Assembly (NCBI RefSeq): GCF_024218795.1
Contig: NZ_CP100400.1
Span: 1,364,001-1,428,000, forward strand
Direction: 5' to 3'
Length of the DNA: 64,000 nucleotides
From: Halorussus aquaticus
GTDB lineage: Archaea; Halobacteriota; Halobacteria; Halobacteriales; Haladaptataceae
Positions 45,715 through 53,109 of this stretch are shown in pieces (within the stretch, counting starts at the first letter, position 1; each line of letters starts with the position of its first letter). A program made the position numbers and the translations under genes. Under the pieces are notes generated by a model. It did not search any database. It was not told the DNA's origin and saw only the letters and a program-made list of their open reading frames with translations.

Positions 45715-46368
45715 ATGAGCGAAACTGCGGAGCGCGTCGCGGTGACCTGTCCCTCGTGTTCGCCCGACGTGGAGACGGTCCACGAAGTGCTGAAGGAAGG
45801 GAACGGGCAGTCCACCGTGCGCTGTACGGAGTGCAGTCACGTCCACAAGACGACGATAGAGACCGAGGAGGACGTCGAGCGCGACGTCGTGGTGTCCCAA
45901 GACGGCGAGTCGTTCACCGCCACGGCGGAGGCCCCGCCCGAGGAGACGGTCGCAGTCGGCGAAGAGTTCGTCCTCGAAACGCCCGAGGCCATCATGGTCG
46001 TGCGAATCACCGACCTCCAGTTGGAAGACGAGAAGCGCACCGACGAGGCGACAGTGGAGGACGTCGAGACGTTCTGGACCCGCGCCGTGGACAACGTCCG
46101 GGTCAACGTCACCATCAATCCGAACGACGGCAGACGCGACGAGTCCCGGAGCGTCAAGATGGACGTTCCCGGTGACCGCGAGTTCGAGGTCGGCGAAGTC
46201 GAGGAGTTCGCCGACGAGGAGTTCGAAGTCAAGTCCATCGCGCTGCGAGACGACGCCACGGGCTACCACTTCAACCCCCTCGGCGAGGAGGGCGACGTCG
46301 CCATCGCAAAGGACATCAAGCGACTCTACGGCGACGACCGGACGTCGTCGGCGTGGTCGGCGTGGTGA
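45715..46368 (+). CDS. Haloarchaeal HVO_0476-like zinc-finger protein
   Basis: A 217-residue acidic protein. The N-terminal CPSCSPDVETVHEV and VRCTECSHVHKT hold a four-Cys zinc site, and a beta-rich C-terminal domain follows. It matches the family annotated HVO_0476-type in haloarchaea, whose role is unknown. The longer upstream frame is arginine-rich and not used. It is 20 bp from the next gene. Confidence 0.85.
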   Translation: MSETAERVAVTCPSCSPDVETVHEVLKEGNGQSTVRCTECSHVHKTTIETEEDVERDVVVSQDGESFTATAEAPPEETVAVGEEFVLETPEAIMVVRITDLQLEDEKRTDEATVEDVETFWTRAVDNVRVNVTINPNDGRRDESRSVKMDVPGDREFEVGEVEEFADEEFEVKSIALRDDATGYHFNPLGEEGDVAIAKDIKRLYGDDRTSSAWSAW

Positions 46369-46388
46369 CATCCGACCGGTGAGATAGC

Positions 46389-47057
46389 ATGTTCGGGGGA
46401 GGGGACGACGACCGCGAACGAGACGCCAGCGACTACGAGCGCGCCTGCGAGCGGATGATCGAACGACTCGCCGGTCGCGAGGACCTCGACGAATCGACGC
46501 TCGCCGCGCTGCGTGCGGTCCCGCGCCACGAGTTCGTCCCGCCAAACCGCCGGGACCGCGCCTACGAGGACCGACCGCTTCCTATCGGGAACGACCAGAC
46601 CATCAGCGCGCCCCACATGGTGGCGGTGATGCTCGACCTGCTCGACCTCGACTCGGGCGAGAGGGTCCTCGAAATAGGTACCGGATGCGGCTACCACGCC
46701 GCGGTCACGGCCGAGGCCGTCGGTCCGGAGAACGTCTACAGCGTCGAGTATCACGAGTCGTTGGCCCGCGATGCGCGACAGCGACTCGACCGACTCGGCT
46801 ACGGCGACGTCTCCGTCCGCCCGGGCGACGGCCGCGAGGGGTGGCCCGACCACGCGCCCTACGACGCCGCGTATCTGACCGCCGCACCGTCCGACTTCCC
46901 GGGGGCGGTTGTCGAGCAGGTCCGGCCGGAAGGCCGACTGCTCGCACCCCTCGGGACGACGACCCAGCGACTCGTCTTCGCCCGCAGGCGGCCGGACGGG
47001 TCGCTCGCCCGCGAGACCCACGGCCGGGTGCGGTTCGTCCCGATGCAGGAGGACTAA
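46389..47057 (+). CDS. pcm: Protein-L-isoaspartate O-methyltransferase
   Basis: A 222-residue methyltransferase that repairs isoaspartyl residues. The N-terminal AVPRHEFVPPNRR and NDQTISAPHMVA are diagnostic for PIMT, and the SAM motif I is VLEIGTGCGYHAAV (about residue 95). The gene is part of a run with the HVO_0476-like gene and two further methyltransferases. Confidence 0.92.
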   Translation: MFGGGDDDRERDASDYERACERMIERLAGREDLDESTLAALRAVPRHEFVPPNRRDRAYEDRPLPIGNDQTISAPHMVAVMLDLLDLDSGERVLEIGTGCGYHAAVTAEAVGPENVYSVEYHESLARDARQRLDRLGYGDVSVRPGDGREGWPDHAPYDAAYLTAAPSDFPGAVVEQVRPEGRLLAPLGTTTQRLVFARRRPDGSLARETHGRVRFVPMQED

Positions 47058-47081
47058 GCCCCGGCCGCACTTCGTTCCGAT

Positions 47082-48041
47082 ATGGACTACCGCGAAGCCT
47101 TGCTCCTGTGGAGCGCCCGCGAGACGGGCGTCCTCGACGCGGTCACGACCGACGCCGGGACGCCCGCCGAAGTCGCGGCCGAGACCGGTGTCACCGAGCG
47201 CGCGGCCCGCATCGTCCTCGACGCGATGGTCGAACTGGGGTATCTGGAGGTCGTCGAAGGGACGGCGAGCGACGAGGGAGACGAGCGCGACGAGGGCCGG
47301 TACGAGATTACGAACCGGGCGCTCGGGTTCGTCGCCAAAGCCGACGTGCGCTCCATCGGTTCGGTCCCCCACACGCTCGACTGCGTGGACCGATGGATTC
47401 GGCTTCCGGAGACGATGCGGACCGGCGACCCGCCGGACGCCGGAACGGCGTCCGAGGACTGGACCGCGAACTTCGCGGGCGCGATGGCCAGCGTGGACGA
47501 CGCGACGGTCCGGGCGAGCGTCACGGCCGCGGTCCACCGGAATCCAGACGCGGAGCGGGTGCTCGACGCCGGGGGTGGACCGGGCGTCTTCGCCAAGGAG
47601 TTCGTTCGACGCGGCTTCGACGTGACGCTAGTGGACCGCCCCGAAGTCGTGGATATCGACCGCCGATTCCTCGAACACGAACCGATCGAACTGGTCGAAG
47701 GCGACATCACAGACCGACTTCCGGACGGCCCGTTCGACCTCGTCTTCTGTTCGCGCGTGGCCCACGGTCTGCGTCCCGACGAGAACCGCCAGTTCCTCGC
47801 CAACGCCTTCGACGTGCTCGAACCCGGCGGTGCGGTCGTGCTGACGGACAGGGTCCGCGGCCGGGCCGAGGACGCGGCCCTCTTCGGGGCGCACATGCTC
47901 GCCCAGACCGACGGGGGCGACACCTACACCGAGACCCAGTTCACCGAGTGGTTGCGCGAGGCCGGGTTCGCCGACCCCGAAGTCCGGGACCTACCGGGGA
48001 CCCGACTACAGGTTATCGCCGGACGGCGGCCGGGCAATTGA
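47082..48041 (+). CDS. Class I SAM methyltransferase with N-terminal winged helix
   Basis: A 319-residue protein. Residues 1-90 resemble the dimerisation/winged-helix domain of O-methyltransferases (VAAETGVTERAARIVLDAMVELG). The C-terminal half has SAM motif I VLDAGGGPGVFAKEF near residue 166 and motif II-III DLVFCSRVAHGL. It is likely an O-methyltransferase for a small molecule. It sits between two PIMT-like genes with 24 and 25 bp gaps. Confidence 0.85.
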   Translation: MDYREALLLWSARETGVLDAVTTDAGTPAEVAAETGVTERAARIVLDAMVELGYLEVVEGTASDEGDERDEGRYEITNRALGFVAKADVRSIGSVPHTLDCVDRWIRLPETMRTGDPPDAGTASEDWTANFAGAMASVDDATVRASVTAAVHRNPDAERVLDAGGGPGVFAKEFVRRGFDVTLVDRPEVVDIDRRFLEHEPIELVEGDITDRLPDGPFDLVFCSRVAHGLRPDENRQFLANAFDVLEPGGAVVLTDRVRGRAEDAALFGAHMLAQTDGGDTYTETQFTEWLREAGFADPEVRDLPGTRLQVIAGRRPGN

Positions 48042-48066
48042 AGTCGTTTCGACGCCACGAGGGCGT

Positions 48067-48831
48067 ATGAAACTCGCGGTGTTGCGCGACGACATGGTCG
48101 ATAGCCTCGAACACCCCTCGAAAGGGGTCGTCTCCAGCGAGAGCGTCAGCGCCGCGATGCGTGCAGTTCCCCGTCACGAGTTCGTCGCGGACGACCGACT
48201 GGCCTACGCCGACCGTTCCTTCGAGCATCTGGGGACGCGCGTTCTCGCACCGAGTACCGCGGCCCGCCTGTTAGAAGCCCTCGACGCCGAGTCCGGCGAC
48301 TCGGTCCTCGTCGTCGGCGCTGGCGTGGGCTACACCGCCGCGGTCCTCGCGGAAATCGTGGGCGAACGCAACGTCCACGCGGTGGACATCACTCGGAAGT
48401 TGGTGTTGGACGCCCGGAGCAACCTCGCGTCGGCGGGCTACGAGGGGGTCTTCGTGGACTGCCGCGACGGCGCGGACGGCCTGCCGGAGTACGCCCCGTT
48501 CGACCGCGTCCTCGTGGAGGCCGCGGCGGCCGACCCGCCCCGACCCCTCGTCCAACAACTCGCTTCGGACGGGCGACTGGTCATCCCGGTCGGCGTCGGC
48601 GACCAGTCGCTGACCGTCATAGACGGTAGCGAGGTGGGCGACCAGAAGGGCCGCCCGCTCGGTACCGTCGCGTTCGCGCCGCTCCTCGTGGAGGGCGAGG
48701 AGGCAGGGTCCATCGAGCGCAACCGGACCGTCCGCGAGGACCGCGAGCGCGCCGAGCGCGCCCGCGAGCGCCGGACCGGGTGGGAACAGGACTGGATAGA
48801 CTGGGACGGCGACGGAAGTCTGTCGGACTGA
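48067..48831 (+). CDS. PIMT-like protein, divergent second copy
   Basis: A 254-residue paralogue of the upstream PIMT. SAM motif I is VLVVGAGVGYTAAV, and the opening AVPRHEFVADD is retained. The family motif with QTIS is replaced by HLGTRVLAPSTAARLL, so the isoaspartyl-binding loop is altered. It may repair other residues or be an inactive partner. The C-terminus is extended and rich in Glu/Arg (REDRERAERARERR). Confidence 0.8.
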   Translation: MKLAVLRDDMVDSLEHPSKGVVSSESVSAAMRAVPRHEFVADDRLAYADRSFEHLGTRVLAPSTAARLLEALDAESGDSVLVVGAGVGYTAAVLAEIVGERNVHAVDITRKLVLDARSNLASAGYEGVFVDCRDGADGLPEYAPFDRVLVEAAAADPPRPLVQQLASDGRLVIPVGVGDQSLTVIDGSEVGDQKGRPLGTVAFAPLLVEGEEAGSIERNRTVREDRERAERARERRTGWEQDWIDWDGDGSLSD

Positions 48832-48874
48832 GCGGCGCGCCGTACCGCGGCACGTCGTCCCTCGCCGACCACCG

Positions 48875-49369
48875 TCAGCCCTCGATGACCAGTATCGCCG
48901 TGTTCTCGCGTTCGTCGGCGTACTCGCTCCCGGCGGGCGGTTTGATACTCACTTCCAGCGTGCCCTCCTGCTGGTTCGGCGCGAGTCCGGGGTCCAGCGT
49001 GAGACTGACCTCGCCGTCCTCGCCGGTGTTCTCTGTCACTACGCCGTCGAGGGTCGCAGTGCCGCCCGTGACGACGACTGTCGCGTTACTGACGGGGTTG
49101 CCGTCGGGGTCTACCACCGCAACGTCTACTTTCCCTTCGCTGGGACCGACCACGTCCGGCGAGGGCTTGGCGTCGAGTTCCGTGACGGTCAGGCCGCTCA
49201 GCCCCGAGAGCATGTTCATCATCACGCCGAGGCTGGCGACGCCGACTACGAGCGCGATGACGAGTCGGATGGGCAGGCCCTCGATGGCGCGCTCGTCGTC
49301 GCCGAATCGGTCGAGCAGGTCTGGACGCGGACAGTCGGCGCGGCCGAGGTAGCCGAGTCTGGTGGGCAT
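48875..49369 (-). CDS. Membrane-anchored Ig-like/carboxypeptidase-regulatory protein
   Basis: A 164-residue protein. A cytoplasmic N-terminus (about residues 1-32) with DRFGDDERAIEG leads to one membrane helix (PIRLVIALVVGVASLGVMM). The extracellular part (VDVAVVDPDGNPVSNATVVV) has the CarboxypepD_reg/Ig-like fold. The helix with preceding glycine recalls haloarchaeal pilin-like anchors. The function is unknown. Confidence 0.75.
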   Translation of the reverse strand: MPTRLGYLGRADCPRPDLLDRFGDDERAIEGLPIRLVIALVVGVASLGVMMNMLSGLSGLTVTELDAKPSPDVVGPSEGKVDVAVVDPDGNPVSNATVVVTGGTATLDGVVTENTGEDGEVSLTLDPGLAPNQQEGTLEVSIKPPAGSEYADERENTAILVIEG

Positions 49370-49483
49370 GGCTCGGTTTCGTCACCCGCTCTGGTTTAAA
49401 CCCTCGGGGGCGCAACCGCCGCTGACAGTTTCGAGGACCGGCCACGCGAAGGTTCAAGTACGAAAGCGGGACGAACCCGGACT

Positions 49484-50545
49484 ATGCCTCACGTCCTCGG
49501 TCGCCGCGTCCCCGGCGAAGACCGGCCCGACGCTGTCTCGGGCCACCTCGGGGCGTACCGCGCCCGCGACGGAAGTTCCGGCGCGCGAGTCCGCATCGAC
49601 CTCGACGGCCCACACGCCGGACTCGTCGTCGGCAAGCGGGGCTACGGTAAGTCCTACACGCTCGGCGTCCTCGCCGAGGAACTCGCCCGTACCGAGGGGG
49701 TCGCCCCGGTCGTCGTGGACCCGATGGGCATCTTCGGGTCGCTGGCCGACCTCGGAGCGGAGGTGGTCTCGCGCCCCCGCGTGGCCGCCGACGCGCTCGC
49801 GCCGCGGGCGTGGTGCGACCTGCTCGGACTCGCGGCGGACTCTCCGGCGGGCGCGTTGGTCTGGCAGGCCGCCGCGGCCCGCTCGACTCTCGCCGGAATG
49901 CGCGAATTCGTCGCCGACGCCGACACCAAGGCCGACCGCGCGACGCGCCGGTCGGCCGACAATCACCTCTCGCTCGCCGACTCGTGGGGCGTGTTCGCCG
50001 CGGACGGACTGACCGCTAGCGAGTTGCTCGCGTCGCTAGTGGACGCAGGGACGAGTGCCGGAACCGTGCTGGACCTCTCCGGACTCGACTCCGAACCGGC
50101 GAACGCGGTCGTGCGAGCGGTCGCTAGCGACCTCTACGACCACTGCGTCACTGGGAATCCGACTCGGCTTCCTTGGCTACTGATAGACGAGGCCCACGCC
50201 TTCTTCGACGGAGTGGCGTCCCCGGCGCTCCGGACGGTCCTCACCCGGGGACGGCAACCCGGTCTCAGTCTCGTCGCGGCGACCCAGCGACCCAGTGCGC
50301 TCCCGCCGGTCGCGATTTCGCAGGCCGACCTCCTGTTGGCCCACCGACTCACCTCTCGGGCGGACCTCGACGCGCTCGCCGCGGCCCGGCCGTCCTATCT
50401 CGCCTCCTGCTTCGAGGACCGCCTGCCCGGCGCTCCGGGCGAGGTCCTGTTCGTCGACGACGCGACCGAGAGCGTCCACGCGGTCCGAATCAGGGAGCGC
50501 CAGACGCCACACGGCGGCGGGAGTCCGAGCGCCACCGACCGCTGA
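49484..50545 (+). CDS. HerA/FtsK-like P-loop ATPase
   Basis: A 353-residue ATPase with Walker A VGKRGYGKSYTLG (residues about 49-61) and Walker B LPWLLIDEAHAFFD (about 229). A sensor-like LVAATQRPSAL follows. The fold is of DUF87/HerA-type translocases that pump DNA. No nurA partner is visible nearby. The gene is upstream of the CrcB pair with 56 bp between. Confidence 0.8.
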   Translation: MPHVLGRRVPGEDRPDAVSGHLGAYRARDGSSGARVRIDLDGPHAGLVVGKRGYGKSYTLGVLAEELARTEGVAPVVVDPMGIFGSLADLGAEVVSRPRVAADALAPRAWCDLLGLAADSPAGALVWQAAAARSTLAGMREFVADADTKADRATRRSADNHLSLADSWGVFAADGLTASELLASLVDAGTSAGTVLDLSGLDSEPANAVVRAVASDLYDHCVTGNPTRLPWLLIDEAHAFFDGVASPALRTVLTRGRQPGLSLVAATQRPSALPPVAISQADLLLAHRLTSRADLDALAAARPSYLASCFEDRLPGAPGEVLFVDDATESVHAVRIRERQTPHGGGSPSATDR

Positions 50546-50601
50546 CGACGTACTCCGAAAGCTGTTTGCAACTCGGCGCGGTGGTCTCCGACGAGTACCG
50601 C

Positions 50602-51150
50602 ATGTCGGAGACGGACGCCGACTCGGCGACCGACGCCGGGACGGACGCGAGTTCGGCGAGCGAGAGCGAGACAGCATCGCGTCCGGCAGAGGAACGTTCG
50701 AAGAACGAGAGCGCAGAAGCGGCGGCTGTCGAAACCGAGGATTCCGAAGCCGAGCAGTCCGGTTCGCCGATTCACGTCCTCGCTATGGAACGGCTCGAAC
50801 CCCTCGTACTCGTCGGAGTGGGCGGGTTCGCCGGGGCCGTCCTCCGACACGCCGTGGCCGTGGCGCTCCCCGGTGGCTTTCCGTGGGGCACCCTCGCGGT
50901 CAACGTCGTCGGAAGCTTCGCGCTCGGCGTTCTGCTCTCCGAGTCGAAGTTGGCGGGGCGAATCAGTGTCGAGACTCGACTCGTACTCGGCAACGGGTTC
51001 CTCTCGTCGTTCACCACGTACAGCACCTTCGCGCTCCAGACGACGACGCTCTCGCCGAGTTGGGCGGTCGTCAACGTCGGTGCGAACTACGCGCTCGGAT
51101 TCGCGGCCGTGGTGGCGGGAGGCGCCGCGGTCGAGGAGGTGACGGGATGA
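50602..51150 (+). CDS. crcB: CrcB/Fluc fluoride channel subunit with acidic N-terminal tail
   Basis: A 182-residue protein. Residues 1-60 are acidic and Ser/Glu/Ala-rich, unlike normal Fluc subunits. Residues 61-182 form the four-helix core, with GNGFLSSFTTYSTFA as the Phe/Thr/Ser pore motif. It exports fluoride. The second subunit follows after 16 bp, and Fluc channels can form heterodimers from such pairs. Confidence 0.88.
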   Translation: MSETDADSATDAGTDASSASESETASRPAEERSKNESAEAAAVETEDSEAEQSGSPIHVLAMERLEPLVLVGVGGFAGAVLRHAVAVALPGGFPWGTLAVNVVGSFALGVLLSESKLAGRISVETRLVLGNGFLSSFTTYSTFALQTTTLSPSWAVVNVGANYALGFAAVVAGGAAVEEVTG

Positions 51151-51166
51151 CTCAGGGGGTGGCTGG

Positions 51167-51517
51167 ATGAACTCCGTCCTGCTAGTCGGTGCAGGCGGCG
51201 TCCTCGGTGCGCTCGCGCGCTTCGGGGTCGGGTCGGTGCTCTCGGCCCGGACTCGGAGTACGCTGGCGGTGAACGTCCTCGGGAGTTTCGCGCTCGGCGC
51301 GCTCACGGTCGGACTCGCGGACGGTACGGCACTGCTAACCGTCTTCGGAATCGGTTTCTGTGGCGCGTTCACGACGTTCTCCAGTTTCGCCGTCGAGACG
51401 GTGGAACTCTACGAGGACGGCGCGAAACGTCAGGCGGTCGAGAACGCGACGGTGAACCTACTCGGCGCGCTGCTCGCGGTCGGACTCGGCGGTTGGGTGG
51501 CGGCGATGCTCAACTAG
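51167..51517 (+). CDS. crcB: CrcB/Fluc fluoride channel subunit (second copy)
   Basis: A 116-residue four-helix subunit of normal length with GFCGAFTTFSSFAVET, the pore motif. It begins 16 bp after the first copy and is probably translated with it. The pair suggests opposite-topology partners, as in known heterodimeric Fluc systems. Confidence 0.9.
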   Translation: MNSVLLVGAGGVLGALARFGVGSVLSARTRSTLAVNVLGSFALGALTVGLADGTALLTVFGIGFCGAFTTFSSFAVETVELYEDGAKRQAVENATVNLLGALLAVGLGGWVAAMLN

Positions 51518-51531
51518 AACGAAGCGCCGAA

Positions 51532-51699
51532 CTAACTCGGAAGGTCCCACGCCCATAGACCGACGCCGAGAACGACGCCGAGCGTCGAGGTGACAGGTTC
51601 GGGGACGAGGAACAGCAGCACGCCGACCAGCAGCGCCGGAACCAACTCCTCGTGGAGAAACTCGTCGCTCTCGTCCGAGTTCGGTTCGTCCGTATCCAC
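51532..51699 (-). CDS. Short acidic membrane protein
   Basis: A 55-residue protein from a GTG start. Residues 1-18 are acidic (DTDEPNSDESDEFLHEE) and 20-53 form one or two hydrophobic segments (VPALLVGVLLFLV and TLGVVLGVGLWAW). It ends at a TAG 15 bp from the convergent crcB stop. Composition supports a real small membrane protein, but no homologue is known to me. The frame is open for a further 15-20 codons upstream without a start. Confidence 0.5.
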   Translation of the reverse strand: MDTDEPNSDESDEFLHEELVPALLVGVLLFLVPEPVTSTLGVVLGVGLWAWDLPS

Positions 51700-51779
51700 A
51701 CCCGATAGACGGCCGTCTCGGAGGTATCGCTTGGGGGTGACTGTCCAGTCGCTCGCGAATGTGAGTTCGAGTAGAAGGA

Positions 51780-51864
51780 CGCCCGAGGCGGGAGTTGAAC
51801 CGGAGCGAGACGGTCCTGCTCACTCCGTTTCGCAGGCGTGCGTCTCGCAGGATTCAACTCCCGC
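51780..51864 (-). repeat. Direct and inverted T-arm copies of tRNA-Asp
   Basis: On the reverse strand, 51864-51850 resembles the inverted T arm and 51801-51780 repeats the T arm and acceptor 3' end ending in the discriminator base. The two halves, gcgggagttgaa (51788-51799) and ttcaactcccgc (51853-51864), pair perfectly over 12 bp. There is no 5' tRNA half. Confidence 0.75.
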
Positions 51865-51873
51865 AGTCGGTTC

Positions 51874-51928
51874 GCTGACGCCGGACTCGCTCGTCGCCGA
51901 TGCTCCTCGCTCGTGAATTGGCGTCAGC
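51874..51928 (-). other. Hairpin directly after the first tRNA-Asp
   Basis: gctgacgcc (51874-51882) and ggcgtcagc (51920-51928) form a perfect 9-bp stem around a 37-nt loop rich in gagcga on the reverse strand. It starts 6 nt after the tRNA 3' end and is followed by T-arm copies, as at the other two tRNA loci. Confidence 0.6.
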
Positions 51929-51934
51929 AGAAAA

Positions 51935-52007
51935 CGCCCGAGGCGGGATTTGAACCCGCGTCACGACCGTGACAGGGTCGTATGATGGGCCACTACACCA
52001 CCCGGGC
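51935..52007 (-). tRNA. tRNA-Asp (anticodon GTC), copy 1
   Basis: A 73-nt cloverleaf on the reverse strand. The acceptor GCCCGGG pairs with CTCGGGC (one G-T). The anticodon loop CTGTCAC gives GTC on a CGACC/GGTCG stem. The T arm is CGGG-TTCAAAT-CCCG. Discriminator G. A near-identical gene lies 500 bp away. Confidence 0.95.
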
Positions 52008-52049
52008 CTTCGTACGCATCTCCTTCTTCCGGCCGTTGTTATTAATGGG

Positions 52050-52282
52050 TGTCGGTTCCGTCGCTCATTGGTAGGTACTGCCACGTCGCAAATGGACCGA
52101 CTCCGAACGAGCGTCATCCGAACTGCTCGGACAGAACGTACTGGATGGAGCCGGTCTCCGCCGTCGGCCACGAGGTCGTATCGGTCGCTGTCTCCGAACG
52201 CGACCGAAACCGAGGCACCGATCCGCATCAGTCTGGCGAGAATCGTCACCTCGGTTCCGTCACCCTTCCGTGACGTATCCAT
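52050..52282 (-). pseudogene. Decayed PDDEXK_5-type endonuclease gene
   Basis: The reverse strand from ATG at 52282 encodes MDTSRKGDGTEVTILARL followed by MRIGASVSVAFGDSDRYDLV, the start of haloarchaeal PD-(D/E)XK endonucleases (family PDDEXK_5): helix, strand, and the Asp of RYDLV. The region that should supply the catalytic Q-x-K (usually RVQVKT) reads HPVRSVRAV and then turns into unrelated sequence before the frame enters the tRNA gene. It lacks the catalytic lysine and the C-terminal part. Confidence 0.65.
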
Positions 52283-52509
52283 CGTGTGGCGAGGGTGTGC
52301 CGTCTTCGTATCTAAATGCCACCCGTAACAGATCCGTTCTGCGTCGTAGCGAGTCTTGGTGTGTCCGTGTTCTGGAGAGCGCACCTTCGAACGGTCGCTC
52401 TATAGGTAGTCGTTCCCTAACCCACTCTACTGGTGTACGAGGATGTCGCTAGAAGATTTGGATATCAGTTACAGTAAACTAACTGCTGTCGAATGTAAGT
52501 TCTGGAAAA

Positions 52510-52582
52510 CGCCCGAGGCGGGATTTGAACCCGCGTCACAACCGTGACAGGGTTGTATGATGGGCCACTACACCACCCGGGC
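52510..52582 (-). tRNA. tRNA-Asp (anticodon GTC), copy 2
   Basis: A 73-nt cloverleaf identical to copy 1 except for one compensating pair in the anticodon stem (CAACC/GGTTG against CGACC/GGTCG). The first 12 bp beyond the 5' end are also the same (gccttcgtacgcat). The downstream side does not carry the hairpin and T-arm copies seen at copy 1. Confidence 0.95.
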
Positions 52583-52689
52583 CTTCGTACGCATTTCCTC
52601 GTTGTCCCCGGCTGGACTTAAGACTTCTCAAACGAACCGGTCACGACACGGTGTCTCGTCCACCGGTCACTGAGACACGTGCCCCCGCC

Positions 52690-52710
52690 CCAAACGATTT
52701 ATACCTTCGC
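52690..52710 (+). promoter_or_regulatory. Probable promoter of the RNA polymerase operon
   Basis: A TATA-like tttata at 52698-52703 after the A/C-rich ccccaaacga, a BRE-like context. It would start a transcript about 150 nt before rpoH; a weaker tcttaaatgg at 52801-52810 gives a closer alternative. Confidence 0.45.
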
Positions 52711-52879
52711 GAAGTCCGTGTCGTTTGTGGGCACTCGTCCGGAACCGCGTTCCGACGGGGTGGGTCGGACAGCGAGCCGTGCGCGGGACACTTAGCAAGT
52801 CTTAAATGGACTCCCTGTGTATTGCCCTGTAGTATCTCGTGATAGCCATTTCTCCCTTTCGCCAGACAACCCACCACAC

Positions 52880-53107
52880 ATGGTAGATGTAAGCCAACAC
52901 GACATGGTTCCGGACCACAGCATCGTCGACGACGAGGAGTTAGACGACGTGCTGGAGGAGTACGACATCAAACCGACCGACTTACCCAAGATACAACGCA
53001 CCGACGCCGCACTGCCGGACGACGCGGAGGTCGGTGACGTCATCAAGATCGTGCGAGACTCCCGAACGACAGACACCGCGACCACATACCGACTCGTCGT
53101 AGAATAA
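52880..53107 (+). CDS. rpoH: RNA polymerase subunit H
   Basis: A 75-residue Rpb5-like C-terminal subunit. [24 protein letters not shown] opens it, and [27 protein letters not shown] forms the assembly fold near the DNA entry. It heads the operon; rpoB'' starts 3 bp after the stop. Confidence 0.95.
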   Translation: MVDVSQHDMVPDHSIVDDEELDDVLEEYDIKPTDLPKIQRTDAALPDDAEVGDVIKIVRDSRTTDTATTYRLVVE

Positions 53108-53109
53108 TA

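Noticed and set aside
50546..50601. Possible fluoride riboswitch upstream of crcB
   Set aside because: The gap is only 56 bp and lacks the conserved ggcgatgg and ctgatga elements.
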